From IMG/VR virus record IMGVR_UViG_3300047287_000201, positions 1 through 32,246 of that record: a stretch of DNA of 32,246 nucleotides; one strand, written 5' to 3'. Under the pieces are notes generated by a model, which was not told where the DNA came from, did not search any database, and saw only the letters and a list, made by a program, of their open reading frames with translations. This document shows, in pieces, positions 13,898 to 22,401 of this stretch (its first letter is position 1; each line of letters starts with the position of its first letter). A program made the translations under genes and the position numbers. This stretch comes from a virus.

Positions 13898-16759
13898 ATG
13901 AGCGTTACACTCAACATCAATGGGACGGATTACTTTTATCCCGAACAAGGCGATATAGCCTGGGGTCCGGATGCCACTGATTGGGCATCTGCCGTTACTT
14001 CCGGCATGCTCCAAAAAGCAGGAGGTTTATTTCAATTGTTGGCCGAGGTGGATTTTGGCGCCAATCATGGTCTAAAATCTGCTTATTACAAATCTCGAAC
14101 CAACGATGTATCCTCTACTGGAACCCTACGTTTAGCTAGAACCGATGTCATTTCATGGCGCAATGAAGCTAATGATGGGGATCTTGTCCTTTCTGTAAAT
14201 TCTTCAAATGAACTTCTGTTTAACGGTAGTCCTATTGGAGCGGTCGGTTCTGTTTCCAATACTAACAGTATAAATTTAGCCTTAACGGGGACCGATTTAA
14301 CAGCCGATCTAAACCTTTCTGCCGCAGCTGCTTCGTCAAACAATCAAATCGTGAGCCTTTCCATTGAAAATGACGGGCTTAAGGCGCAGATTGCTGATTC
14401 AAACATCATTGCTGCCATTCCAAATGCTTCCGGCTCAACCACTGGTCTATTAACAAGCACTGACTGGACTACATTTAACTCTAAACAAGCTGCTGGAAAC
14501 TACATTACGGCATTAACTGGCGATGTGACGGCTTCTGGGCCTGGTAGCGCAGCCGCAACTATTGCTTCAGGTGTCATTGTTAACTCCATGGTGTCTGCTA
14601 GCGCGGCCATTGCTTATTCCAAGCTTGCGTTGACTGGTTCTATCGTAAACGCTGACGTAAATGCTTCAGCAGCTATTGAACAATCGAAACTAGCCCTTTC
14701 TATCACTAACTCTGAGGTTAACGCTTCTGCTGCCATCGCATTGACTAAACTTGCAGCTATGACAGCTTCAAGAGCAGTTGTTTCTGATGCTTCTGGTTTC
14801 TTAGTTCCTTCCACAACTACGGCGACTGAGATTGGTTATGTAAATGGCGTAACATCTTCAATTCAAACCCAACTAAATGGTAAACAGGCTACTGGAAACT
14901 ACGTCACCTCCTTGACAGGAGATGTAACTGGGTCTGGTCCTGGTGCGACAGCCACAACAATCGCTAATGCTGCGGTTTCCTTGGCTAAAATGGCGAATCT
15001 TTCTGCCAACTCAATCATTGGTAACAACACAGGTTCTCCTGCTACTCCGATTGCTCTTTCTACGGCTCAAACTACCGCTATGCTTGATGATATGGTTGGT
15101 GATTCTGGCTCTGGTGGAACAAAAGGTCTTGTTCCAGCCCCTGGTTCTGGAGACGCTGCTGCTAATAAGTTCTTAAAAGCTGATGGAACATGGGCAACCA
15201 CTCCTTCTGGTTTCTCTAACCCAATGACAACCGAAGGGGATTTAATCCTAGCTACTACAGCAGGTGCAGCTGCACGCTTGCCTATTGGTTCAAATACATA
15301 TGTCCTTACTTCTAACGGAACTACTGCTTCATGGCAAGCTCCAAGCGGAGGATCTGGCATTACTCAGCTTACTGGTGATGTGACAGCAGGTCCTGGTTCA
15401 GGTTCTCAAGCTGCAACAATTGCTGCTGGTGTTATTACTAATTCAATGATTAGCGCATCTGCGGCTATTGCCTTCTCGAAACTTGCTCCTTTAAGCTCTG
15501 GGAGAATTCTTGTAGGTAACGCCTCGAACGTAGCTACCGATGTCGCTGTTACAGGTGACGTAACTATCTCTAACTCTGGCGTAACAGCTATTGGATCTGG
15601 TGTTATTGTAAATGCCGACATATCGGCGTCTGCTGCTATTGCTTATTCCAAGCTTGCCAACGGTTCAGCTCTGTCTGTTTTAGGTCGCTCCTCCAACTCT
15701 TCTGGAGCTAATGCTTCAATTGCAGCTGGAACCAATCATCATGTATTAAGAAGGTCGGGAACATCTTTAGGATTTGGTCTACTTACTAACGATAACATTG
15801 ATTCTGCTGCCGCTATTGCTGTTTCAAAACTAGCAGCAGGAACAAATACATACGTTCTAACAACCGTTGCAGGTGTTCCTACTTGGGCCGCTGCAAGCGG
15901 AGGTGGGGGAGTATCTGCGATTGATGCAGACGAGACAAAAACTGTCGGCTCTGGTGGAGATTACGCTACAGTAGAAGCCGCATTGGAGTATTTCTCAAAT
16001 AAATACCCTGCTTATGTTAATGAGGGTTTTACGGCACAGATCCGCCTTTTGACTGGATTTACTTGGACAGAGCAGATCATAGTAAAAAACGTTGATTTAG
16101 GCTGGATTTATATTACTTCTGTAGATGCTACTGTTCCTGTCGATACTTCTGGATGGTCTATTACTATGCCTGTTGGTGGATACTTACAAACTAGAAAACC
16201 TATGTTTGGAGCTACTAATGGCACTCTTCCAACCCTAGTATCTACCATCTACGACTTTAACGATACTGCTTCGGCGTATGATGTTTCCGGCATTGCCCTT
16301 ATTAATGGCAAGATTCAGATTGAAGGAACTACCTTCAGAGAGATTGACGGAAGTGGTGCAGACATAGAAGATGGAAGCGTAGTTACATCTATCGGTACAG
16401 TTCAGTGGAAAAATTGTGCTAATGGCGGTATTGTTATAAGAACAGGTTCAAGTTATAATCACTCTCGCGGAGTATTTACCTCAAATGGTCATAGTTTTAA
16501 TGGGGGCGCTATCGCCACATACAATGGATTTTTTAATAATAACTCTACTTATGGCCCGGTGTGCTCTGGCTCTGGCGGCGGCATCTATTGTTCAGGTGGA
16601 GCAATCCAGTTCCAATTAGGTAATGCCCAGGTTGGTGGATCTCCAGCTTCTTCAGACATAACCTGCTACAATTCAGGTATAGTTTACGCCAATGGCGCAA
16701 CTGGTGGAGTCAGCAAAACAGCCAACGTGGTTAATGCCGATGGCATTATCATAAAATAA
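13898..16759 (+). CDS. Large tail fibre protein
   Basis: A 953-residue fibre expected to bind the host surface. Residues 1-113 form an anchor domain shared with the fibre at 17133 (YPEQGD-AWGPDATDWASAV, LQKAGG, VDFGAN), probably the tail attachment end. The shaft, about residues 190-670, contains repeated units of the GDVT...SGPG...ATI and I-N-ASAAIA-SKLA types, typical trimeric fibre repeats. The C-terminal 280 residues (from GDYATVEAALEYF) look like a right-handed beta-helix/pectin-lyase-like receptor-binding region with many glycine and serine turns. The ATG at 13898 has AAAGGA upstream. It is complete, with no internal stop. Confidence 0.9.
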   Translation: MSVTLNINGTDYFYPEQGDIAWGPDATDWASAVTSGMLQKAGGLFQLLAEVDFGANHGLKSAYYKSRTNDVSSTGTLRLARTDVISWRNEANDGDLVLSVNSSNELLFNGSPIGAVGSVSNTNSINLALTGTDLTADLNLSAAAASSNNQIVSLSIENDGLKAQIADSNIIAAIPNASGSTTGLLTSTDWTTFNSKQAAGNYITALTGDVTASGPGSAAATIASGVIVNSMVSASAAIAYSKLALTGSIVNADVNASAAIEQSKLALSITNSEVNASAAIALTKLAAMTASRAVVSDASGFLVPSTTTATEIGYVNGVTSSIQTQLNGKQATGNYVTSLTGDVTGSGPGATATTIANAAVSLAKMANLSANSIIGNNTGSPATPIALSTAQTTAMLDDMVGDSGSGGTKGLVPAPGSGDAAANKFLKADGTWATTPSGFSNPMTTEGDLILATTAGAAARLPIGSNTYVLTSNGTTASWQAPSGGSGITQLTGDVTAGPGSGSQAATIAAGVITNSMISASAAIAFSKLAPLSSGRILVGNASNVATDVAVTGDVTISNSGVTAIGSGVIVNADISASAAIAYSKLANGSALSVLGRSSNSSGANASIAAGTNHHVLRRSGTSLGFGLLTNDNIDSAAAIAVSKLAAGTNTYVLTTVAGVPTWAAASGGGGVSAIDADETKTVGSGGDYATVEAALEYFSNKYPAYVNEGFTAQIRLLTGFTWTEQIIVKNVDLGWIYITSVDATVPVDTSGWSITMPVGGYLQTRKPMFGATNGTLPTLVSTIYDFNDTASAYDVSGIALINGKIQIEGTTFREIDGSGADIEDGSVVTSIGTVQWKNCANGGIVIRTGSSYNHSRGVFTSNGHSFNGGAIATYNGFFNNNSTYGPVCSGSGGGIYCSGGAIQFQLGNAQVGGSPASSDITCYNSGIVYANGATGGVSKTANVVNADGIIIK
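14570..15840 (+). repeat. Diverged fibre shaft repeats inside the large fibre gene
   Basis: Six copies of a motif like I-N-x-x-I-x-ASAAIA-SKLA are encoded here, three in tandem at the start and three spaced later, alternating with copies of GDVT-x-SGPG. The DNA copies are diverged, so unequal recombination should be limited. The repeats set fibre length. Confidence 0.75.
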
Positions 16760-16770
16760 TTGGAGTATTT

Positions 16771-17133
16771 ATGTTAACAGTAATTAAAGATGGAAAATTT
16801 ACAGGTACTCAATACGAAGAAGATAAACCAGAATATAGAGCACATCACTCTCAGTATGGCGAGATCTGCGTATGGTATCCAGTAAAACTAGAACCATTAC
16901 CTAATCCAATCCCACAAATTTTCATACCTGTTTGGCCTCCTGTTCCAGAAGGTCTGATTGATCGCGGTGTTTTAACTCTTGAAATGAACGATTTACTCAG
17001 TTATTTAGCTGCTACCGACTATTTGGTGGTTAGAAACATGGAAACTGGTAAAGAAATGCCTCAAGAAGCCAAACAAAAACGTCAAGAAGCAAGAGACAGA
17101 ATCTCTCAAATTAGAATAGAATTGGGTGAATAA
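16771..17133 (+). CDS. Tail fibre assembly-like protein
   Basis: A 120-residue protein between two fibre genes, starting after TTGGAG. It has a beta-rich N-terminus (MLTVIKDGKFTGTQYEED), a proline-rich middle (LPNPIPQIFIPVWPPVPEGLI) and a C-terminal helix region DYLVVRNMETGKEMPQEAKQKRQEARDRISQ. That last pattern (Y-VR--E-G--MP-----R-EARD-I) is common in phage tail and fibre assembly proteins encoded beside fibre genes. Chaperone-type help in fibre folding or attachment is therefore likely but not proven. Its stop overlaps the start of the second fibre. Confidence 0.6.
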   Translation: MLTVIKDGKFTGTQYEEDKPEYRAHHSQYGEICVWYPVKLEPLPNPIPQIFIPVWPPVPEGLIDRGVLTLEMNDLLSYLAATDYLVVRNMETGKEMPQEAKQKRQEARDRISQIRIELGE

Positions 17134-18686
17134 TGGCCGTAAATTTAAACGTAAACGGTATTAATTATGCATATCCAGAAACTGGCGATACTAATTGGGG
17201 TCAATCGACTACTCAATGGGCACAAGCTGTAACCAATGGTACGCTCCAAAAGGCTGGCGGTTCATTTCCACTTACCGCTAATGTTGATTTTGGTGCCAAT
17301 TTTGGTCTGATTTCATCTTATTATACATCTAGAAGTTCTAATACAGCCACTACAGGCTCTATCAGGCTTGCTCAGGCGGATCAAATTTCTTTTAGAAACG
17401 TTACCAATACAGCCGATCTACCGATTACTGTAAACTTGTCTAATGAACTGACATTTAACGGTTCAAAATTATTAACTTCATCTAGCGGTATTGTTAATTC
17501 CGAAATTGCATCAAATGCAGCTATAGCTTTTAGTAAAATGGCAGCTTTGACTGCTTCTAGAGCACTCGTGTCAGACGGTTCTGGTGTGGTTACAACTTCT
17601 TCTGTTACATCTACTGAGCTAGGTTATGTATCTGGAGTAACCTCGGCTGTTCAAACTCAAATTGATGCTAAATTAAACCTAGCTGGTGGAACATTGACAG
17701 GAAGCCTAGTCCTTGCTAACAACCCAACTCTGACATTAGAAGCAGCTACTAAGCAATATGTTGATAACGCCATGCTTGGTATCTCTCCTAAACCACAAGG
17801 GTTTGTTGCAACCACTACAGCAGGAACTTTGGCTTCGGATTTTGAAGCCGGGGATACAGTTGATGGAGAAGTTTTGACTGCTGGTGATATAATTTTGATT
17901 AAAGACCAAGTCTCTTCAGAAGAAAATGGCATTTATATAGTTCAAGCTACCGGCGCACCAGTTAGAAGTACGGATGCTGATACTTGGACTAAACTTTTAC
18001 AGGCATATATATTTATTACAAACGGCACCCAAAACGGTGGAACAGCTTGGTTAAGTAATGCCACTCCTGGTGGGACTATAAATACAACTCCTGTATTATT
18101 CAACCAATTTTCTGGTTCTACTCAATATACAGCTGACGGCCAAGGTATTGAATTAACTGGAACATTGTTCTCCCTAGAATTAGATGGATCAACTTTAACT
18201 AAGTCTGCATCTGGTCTAAGACTTGCCTCGGGTTTGGAATCCTCTATTAATGCCGCACTACCAAATCCCCTAACAACAACAGGTGATCTGATTTATTCCT
18301 CTTCAGGGACAACGGGTGCTAGATTAGGAATAGGTTCTACTGGTCAAATTCTGACTGTATCTGGCGGTTTGCCTTCCTGGCAGAGTTTTAGTTTAAATCC
18401 AGTTGTAGTTGCAAGTTCTACAGGAGCTACTTTAACTGCTGCTGACTCAAATAAAATTTATTTGGTTGACACCAGTTCCGCAAGGAGTTTTCAACTTCCA
18501 TCTCCAGCAGCAGGTCTTATATACACTATAAAAGATGCTACTGGACAAGCTGCTACAAATAACATCTCTATTTTAAGAGCTGGATCTGAACAAATCGAGG
18601 GAATTGCTGCAACTAAACTGCTCCAAACGAACTGGGGTTGTTTTAAAATCGTTTCAGACGGTACTAATTGGTTTATTGTCCATTAA
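17133..18686 (+). CDS. Second tail fibre protein
   Basis: A 517-residue fibre sharing its first ~113 residues with the fibre at 13898 (YPETGDTNWGQSTTQWAQAV, LQKAGGSF, VDFGANFGL). Next comes one ASAAIA-like shaft motif (ASNAAIAFSKMAAL), then a widespread phage fibre module, residues about 215-340, with PKPQGFVATTTAGTL, GDIILIKDQVSSEENGIYIV and STDADTWTKLLQAYIFI. The C-terminal ~110 residues end with DSNKIYLVDTSSARSFQLP and a GCFKIVSDGTNWFIVH end, a common fibre tip. It begins in an overlap with the assembly-like gene. Two fibres with one anchor suggest either two attachment sites or competition for one. Confidence 0.88.
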   Translation: MAVNLNVNGINYAYPETGDTNWGQSTTQWAQAVTNGTLQKAGGSFPLTANVDFGANFGLISSYYTSRSSNTATTGSIRLAQADQISFRNVTNTADLPITVNLSNELTFNGSKLLTSSSGIVNSEIASNAAIAFSKMAALTASRALVSDGSGVVTTSSVTSTELGYVSGVTSAVQTQIDAKLNLAGGTLTGSLVLANNPTLTLEAATKQYVDNAMLGISPKPQGFVATTTAGTLASDFEAGDTVDGEVLTAGDIILIKDQVSSEENGIYIVQATGAPVRSTDADTWTKLLQAYIFITNGTQNGGTAWLSNATPGGTINTTPVLFNQFSGSTQYTADGQGIELTGTLFSLELDGSTLTKSASGLRLASGLESSINAALPNPLTTTGDLIYSSSGTTGARLGIGSTGQILTVSGGLPSWQSFSLNPVVVASSTGATLTAADSNKIYLVDTSSARSFQLPSPAAGLIYTIKDATGQAATNNISILRAGSEQIEGIAATKLLQTNWGCFKIVSDGTNWFIVH

Positions 18687-18694
18687 GGATTTAA

Positions 18695-18925
18695 ATGAGA
18701 CTTGTATCCACTAGATTTACCTCAAATACAACATGGGTTGCTCCGGCTGGAGTGACTCAGATTACTTGTGTCCCCGATGGAGGAGTAGGAGTTGCTATAG
18801 ATGTTGTTCCAAACACTTCGTACAGCATTATTGCGGCTACAAGCCCTGGCTCATTTGGTTCTTTATTCTCTTATAAATTTGCCCCTGCTACAGGCTATTT
18901 TACAATTTTTTGGATTGAAGGATAA
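18695..18925 (+). CDS. Minimal adhesin paralogue without the glycine-rich part
   Basis: A 76-residue protein with AAGGA before its ATG. It keeps the opening FTSNTTWVAPAGVTQITCV and the ending YFTIFWIEG that correspond to FTSSGTWTCPAGVTQVI and FLNVIWVE in the next two proteins, plus VVPNTSYSI for VVPNTTYTI. The long glycine-rich loops are missing. It may be a small core-only adhesin or cap, or the decayed end of gene loss. The clean frame, start site and stop just before the next gene favour a real product. Confidence 0.7.
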   Translation: MRLVSTRFTSNTTWVAPAGVTQITCVPDGGVGVAIDVVPNTSYSIIAATSPGSFGSLFSYKFAPATGYFTIFWIEG

Positions 18926-18926
18926 T

Positions 18927-19562
18927 ATGGCAGTAGGAGGAAAAGGCTTTACATCACAAACTTTTACATCCTCTGGAACCTGGACTTGTCCAGCGGGTGT
19001 AACCCAGGTTATATTGATTGGTTGTGGGGGTGGGCAGGCTGGTGGAAACGGCGCTACTTCAGCGAGTGTTTTGGCAGTTGGAGGAAAAGGAACTGTCCCC
19101 GGAATGAAAACCATAACTGTAGTCCCTAATACAACCTATACGATCACAATTGGCGTTGGAGGCTCTACTGGTGGTGCAGCAGGTGGTAACACTACTTTTG
19201 GGGTATTGGCGACCTTTAACGGTGCTTCTACCGAATTAAATTTTGATTCTAATGTCGGAACAAGTTTTCCGTCACCAGCTTCAGCTCCAACACATGGAAC
19301 AATGGGATGGAGAGCCGCTCCTGGCACTAATGGAGCTAATGCCAGTACCTGGTTAGGTGGAACCGGAGGTGCTTGTGGGACAACAGGTGCAGGTGGAGCA
19401 GGCGGGGCTGCGTCGAGTTCAGGCGCAGGTAGTGCAGGTTCGGCTGCCAGTGCAACAAATTATGGTGCAGGTGGTGGAGCAGGTGGCGCAGGGCCAAGCT
19501 CAGGTGGAGCCGGTGGGGCAGGTGCAGGTGGATTTTTAAACGTTATATGGGTTGAAACATGA
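18927..19562 (+). CDS. Glycine-rich tail adhesin-like protein
   Basis: A 211-residue protein starting one base after the previous stop. The core is TFTSSGTWTCPAGVTQVILIG, then TITVVPNTTYTITIGVGG, then a glycine/alanine/serine-rich C-terminal half (about residues 120-200), ending FLNVIWVET. This is the pattern of the glycine-rich phage adhesin family, where stacked glycine-rich helices carry variable receptor-binding loops (as in S16-type gp38). A role at the fibre tip in host choice is likely from family and neighbours. The in-frame codons farther upstream (from 18801) lie inside the previous gene and are not used. Confidence 0.82.
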   Translation: MAVGGKGFTSQTFTSSGTWTCPAGVTQVILIGCGGGQAGGNGATSASVLAVGGKGTVPGMKTITVVPNTTYTITIGVGGSTGGAAGGNTTFGVLATFNGASTELNFDSNVGTSFPSPASAPTHGTMGWRAAPGTNGANASTWLGGTGGACGTTGAGGAGGAASSSGAGSAGSAASATNYGAGGGAGGAGPSSGGAGGAGAGGFLNVIWVET

Positions 19563-20263
19563 AATTATCTCAAAAAACCTTTACATCTAGTGGGTCATGG
19601 ACTTGTCCAGCAGGCGTAACCCAAGTTATATGCTTAGGACAAGGTGGCGGTGCAGCTGGATTTCCATCTACCAATCAAATAGGTAGGCATGGCGGTCGAT
19701 CTACTTTTTTAGTTCCAGTATTACTTACCGTAACACCCAACACAACATACACAATAACTATAGGTAGTGGGGGTAATGGGTCTGCTGGTGCAGGTAATGG
19801 TGCTGGAGGAGATACAACTTTTGATTCATTAGCAACATTTAAAGGTGCTGGGACTGACCCAAACACCCTTGTAAGATCACCCGGATATAGTGCGGGATCG
19901 ACTAATGCTGTAGTTTCGGGAACCGTTTTAAATAACCCTATATCTATTACAGGAGCAACTTCTGGCGGAGCATCTTTCGCTTACCTAGGAAACGCAATTG
20001 CTTTTGGAAACTATGCTGCAAATGGTTCAAACGGAGGCCCCAGCGGCGGTGGAGGCGGTGGTGGAGGTAATTCTTCCGATGCTGGTATAGGCGGTGTCGG
20101 AGGTAACGGCGGAACATCTGGAAACGCAGGGTCTGCTGGCGGTAATGCTCCTAGTACATCTTATGGCGCAGGTGGAGGCGGCGCAGGTGGTTCAGGTGGC
20201 AGTTTTAGTGTAAATGGGGGCAATGGAGCGGGTGGCAGGCTAATAGTGATATGGGCAGAGTAA
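19559..20263 (+). CDS. Second glycine-rich tail adhesin-like protein
   Basis: A 234-residue paralogue of the previous protein, beginning in an ATGA overlap with its stop. It has the same frame parts: FTSSGSWTCPAGVTQVICLG, VTPNTTYTITIGSGGNG, a long glycine/serine/asparagine-rich region (about 95-225, with an almost pure glycine run near 163-172) and RLIVIWAE at the end. The variable centre differs from its neighbour, which suits alternative or complementary receptor binding. The glycine codon runs raise local GC content and could favour recombination between the copies. Confidence 0.82.
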   Translation: MKLSQKTFTSSGSWTCPAGVTQVICLGQGGGAAGFPSTNQIGRHGGRSTFLVPVLLTVTPNTTYTITIGSGGNGSAGAGNGAGGDTTFDSLATFKGAGTDPNTLVRSPGYSAGSTNAVVSGTVLNNPISITGATSGGASFAYLGNAIAFGNYAANGSNGGPSGGGGGGGGNSSDAGIGGVGGNGGTSGNAGSAGGNAPSTSYGAGGGGAGGSGGSFSVNGGNGAGGRLIVIWAE

Positions 20264-20264
20264 T

Positions 20265-20282
20265 TAATACTTATAATTGTGG
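20265..20282 (+). promoter_or_regulatory. Phage-type promoter, CTTATAAT subclass
   Basis: TAATACTTATAATTGTGG matches the consensus at 17 of 18 positions. It starts two bases after the adhesin stop, and GGAG at its end is the ribosome-binding site of the endonuclease remnant. Confidence 0.7.
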
Positions 20283-20290
20283 AGCAGTGT

Positions 20291-20527
20291 ATGAAACTCG
20301 TTGAAGTATATAAACATATTAGATTAGACACTAACACTGTCTTCTATGTTGGCATCGGAACTAGTCTTTATAGAAAATACGATAAACATGGAAGAAACGC
20401 TTATTGGAAGAACATCGTAAAATTAGCTGGATATAGAGTAGAACTTAACATCAAACACCTAACCTTGTGGAGACAGCTTACTGGAATAAGCAAAAACAAA
20501 ACTACATTGGAGGTTTTGTGCGTATAA
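20291..20527 (+). pseudogene. Truncated GIY-YIG endonuclease
   Basis: The 78-residue product begins with a clear GIY-YIG nuclease domain of the phage homing type: VYKHIRLDTN (GIY part), VFYVGIG (YIG part) and GRNAYWKNIVKLAGYRVE. After LNIKHLT the expected acidic helix with the catalytic glutamate does not follow in this frame. It appears in the -1 frame just beyond (VETAYWNKQKQNYI, from about 20467), so a frameshift probably truncated the gene. I use the ATG at 20291, six bases after GGAG. No slippery heptamer is seen, so a programmed shift is unlikely. It sits among structural genes, which fits a decayed homing-endonuclease insertion. Confidence 0.72.
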
Positions 20528-20832
20528 TTGCTTTCAAACGAGCGGGTACAAACTTCCCCTCCCTCCATAAGGAGTTTATAACAGAATATGTGGACGCATC
20601 CTTGATACCATCCACTGAAGGCTATGAAACTCTTCCGGAGGAGTTTTTTTTAAAAGAACTTGCTAAAAACGAAAAAAGAAACGAAGAACATCTTAAGTAT
20701 TTAGAATTATTAGAGAAATCTAAAATTCAATCGAAAAAAGATGCAGAAACTATAACAGAAGAAAAAGAACGCGCTCTAAAGCGCGAATTTGAACTCTTTA
20801 AACGCTGGCAACGAAACCAAAAAGGAAAATAA
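20518..20832 (+). CDS. Small coiled-coil protein, possible fibre-assembly type
   Basis: A 104-residue protein starting at GTG 20518, four bases after a perfect GGAGG and overlapping the end of the endonuclease remnant. The N-terminal 45 residues look globular (IIAFKRAGTNFPSLHKEFITEYVD, GYETLPEEFF). The rest is a highly charged helix ending ALKREFELFKRWQRNQKGK. A short head with a GYE-L-EEF step and charged coiled coil resembles small tail-assembly proteins, but the family is not certain. The open frame extends upstream to 20467, but that part looks like leftover nuclease sequence. Confidence 0.62.
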   Translation: MRIIAFKRAGTNFPSLHKEFITEYVDASLIPSTEGYETLPEEFFLKELAKNEKRNEEHLKYLELLEKSKIQSKKDAETITEEKERALKREFELFKRWQRNQKGK

Positions 20833-21174
20833 ATGAAATCAATTCAATACAATGAGGTTAACCCATCGGTAACGGTTGATGGAGCTAAGTCAGGTACAGC
20901 TGTAGACGTAAGTCCTTATGGACCGCTTACTTTGGCTGTCCAATTGGTACTTACTTCATCTAGTACGCCATCTGGGATTACAGCTATCCTACAAGGTAGC
21001 CTTGATGGAACTAATTTTTTTGACGTAGGTAGTTCTATTAACTTAACTGCCAATGGGGTTGTTAAACTCACAGCTACTTCGGTCGAATATAAACATTATA
21101 GAGTAACCTATGCTCGTTCTAGTGGATCTATCGTATCTACAGAGCGTTTTATGGTTTACGGTGATCGTATATAA
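20833..21174 (+). CDS. Small virion structural protein (beta-rich)
   Basis: A 113-residue protein whose ATG directly follows the previous stop. It is almost entirely beta-type: VDVSPYGPLTLAVQLVL, then ITAILQGSLDGTNFFDVGS, then VEYKHYRVTYARSSGSI. The QGSLDGTNF-DVG...YRVTY pattern is frequent in small phage virion proteins with a jelly-roll-like or discoidin-like fold. Its place between the fibres and the tail adaptor suits a minor tail or head-tail protein. The exact role is unknown. Confidence 0.68.
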   Translation: MKSIQYNEVNPSVTVDGAKSGTAVDVSPYGPLTLAVQLVLTSSSTPSGITAILQGSLDGTNFFDVGSSINLTANGVVKLTATSVEYKHYRVTYARSSGSIVSTERFMVYGDRI

Positions 21175-21183
21175 AAAGGAGAT

Positions 21184-21435
21184 ATGATGGATAATGCTAA
21201 AGAACTTGAAATTATTATGGAATTAATGGAAGAACTAAAAGATTCCATGGAATACAACAAGGATGACTTCGAAAGTCGTCTTGGTCGTAAAAAACCCGAA
21301 ATTGAGGTTCTAAAAATTGAAGGCGATTTAGAGGAAATGCCTGAAGAAGATATGGAAGATGAATCACCAATGATGATGGAACCATCGGAAGAGGACTCCC
21401 TAAAACAACGGATTATGAAGCTACGAGGTGAGTAA
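21184..21435 (+). CDS. Small acidic protein
   Basis: An 83-residue, strongly acidic, methionine-rich protein (EIIMELMEELKDSME; EEMPEEDMEDESPMMMEPSEEDS), helical at both ends. ATG codons at 21184 and 21187 both follow AAAAGGAG; the first is used here. The stop overlaps the next ATG. Such acidic proteins next to adaptor genes may be chaperones or DNA mimics, but the sequence shows only the charge pattern. Confidence 0.65.
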   Translation: MMDNAKELEIIMELMEELKDSMEYNKDDFESRLGRKKPEIEVLKIEGDLEEMPEEDMEDESPMMMEPSEEDSLKQRIMKLRGE

Positions 21436-22385
21436 TGGCTACGCCACAATACGCCACTGAGCAGCTGATCGAAAACATCAAGCGAAGATGTAGTGTTCCT
21501 ACGTCTCAATTAACGTTTACGGATAATGATTTTGCATTGATGGCAAATGATGAGCTTCAAGGTGAAGTAGCTCCGCTAATTATGTCCACTCGTGAAGAGT
21601 ATTTTGTTGATTATGTGGATGTTGCGGCTCCAGCTGACGGGATTATACCGTTTCCCGAAGAGACCATTGGTAATAAAATACGCTCAGTGTGCTACGTTCA
21701 GGCGGGCAGTCCTCTAAATCTTATAAATCTCCCCCGAATCAATCTGGATGTCGTTGCGGGTGTTGGTTTTTCAAATTACAATACTTTGGCAGGATTTTAT
21801 CTACAAGGAAATGATTTAGTTTTATATCCAAATACTTCTGTACCTACTAATACAACTATTCGTATTTATTACTATAAACGTACTTTAGTATTAGCCTCAC
21901 CAAGTCAATATGGTCGAGTAATTTCAGTAGACCCTAACACAAACACGGTAGTTTTGTCATTTGTTCCTCCTGAGTGGGTGGTTGGTGATAAACTAAATTC
22001 CGTTGGATCAAAACCTCCATTTGCGGTTACAAACGCTTCCGTAGAGATTACCACACTGTCGGCTCCAAGTGTTATTTTAGATAGCGTAGAAGGTATCGAA
22101 GTCGGTGATTATATATCAGAATTAGGATACTCAGCTATCCCCCAGGTGCCTATTGAGGCACATTCTTACTTGGCTCAATTGACAGCTGCCAAATGTCTGG
22201 AATCTTTGGGAGATACCCAAGGGATGCAATCTGCTTTAGCTAAAGCTGATAAGTTGAAAACTGCGCTGATGGTTATGATTTCACAAAGAGTTGACGGATC
22301 GGCAAAAAAGATTGTGAATCCAAATGGCGGAATGCGACTAAGCTCAGGACTGGGTCGTTGGGGCCGACGCCGTGGTGGCTTTTAA
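21435..22385 (+). CDS. Head-tail adaptor / tail tubular A-like protein
   Basis: A 316-residue protein directly before the nozzle gene, the usual adaptor-nozzle order of podoviruses. It starts with helices (ATEQLIENIKRRCSVPTSQ...FALMANDELQGEV), has a beta-rich middle (about 60-235, with repeated V-D-hydrophobic strands and RIYYYKRTLVL), and ends in helices YLAQLTAAKCLESLGDTQGMQSALAKAD and a glycine/arginine-rich tail (GGMRLSSGLGRWGRRRGGF). This layout is that of tail tubular A/adaptor proteins that ring the portal exit. The basic tail could contact the DNA channel. No motif is specific enough to separate the T7 and P22 types. Confidence 0.75.
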   Translation: MATPQYATEQLIENIKRRCSVPTSQLTFTDNDFALMANDELQGEVAPLIMSTREEYFVDYVDVAAPADGIIPFPEETIGNKIRSVCYVQAGSPLNLINLPRINLDVVAGVGFSNYNTLAGFYLQGNDLVLYPNTSVPTNTTIRIYYYKRTLVLASPSQYGRVISVDPNTNTVVLSFVPPEWVVGDKLNSVGSKPPFAVTNASVEITTLSAPSVILDSVEGIEVGDYISELGYSAIPQVPIEAHSYLAQLTAAKCLESLGDTQGMQSALAKADKLKTALMVMISQRVDGSAKKIVNPNGGMRLSSGLGRWGRRRGGF

Positions 22386-22401
22386 TTCCTAAAGGGGAAT
22401 C

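Noticed and set aside
14570-15840. CRISPR array or DNA tandem repeat
   Set aside because: Repeats are at protein level, uneven in spacing, and explained by the fibre shaft. No CRISPR-like direct repeats were seen anywhere in the window.
18801-18926. Upstream extension of the glycine-rich protein
   Set aside because: It lies wholly within the gene at 18695 and lacks a ribosome-binding site; the ATG at 18927 is right after that gene's stop.
20440-20470. Programmed -1 frameshift joining the GIY-YIG frame to the next frame
   Set aside because: No slippery heptamer or clear downstream stem is present, and the second frame has its own GGAGG-GTG start at 20518.
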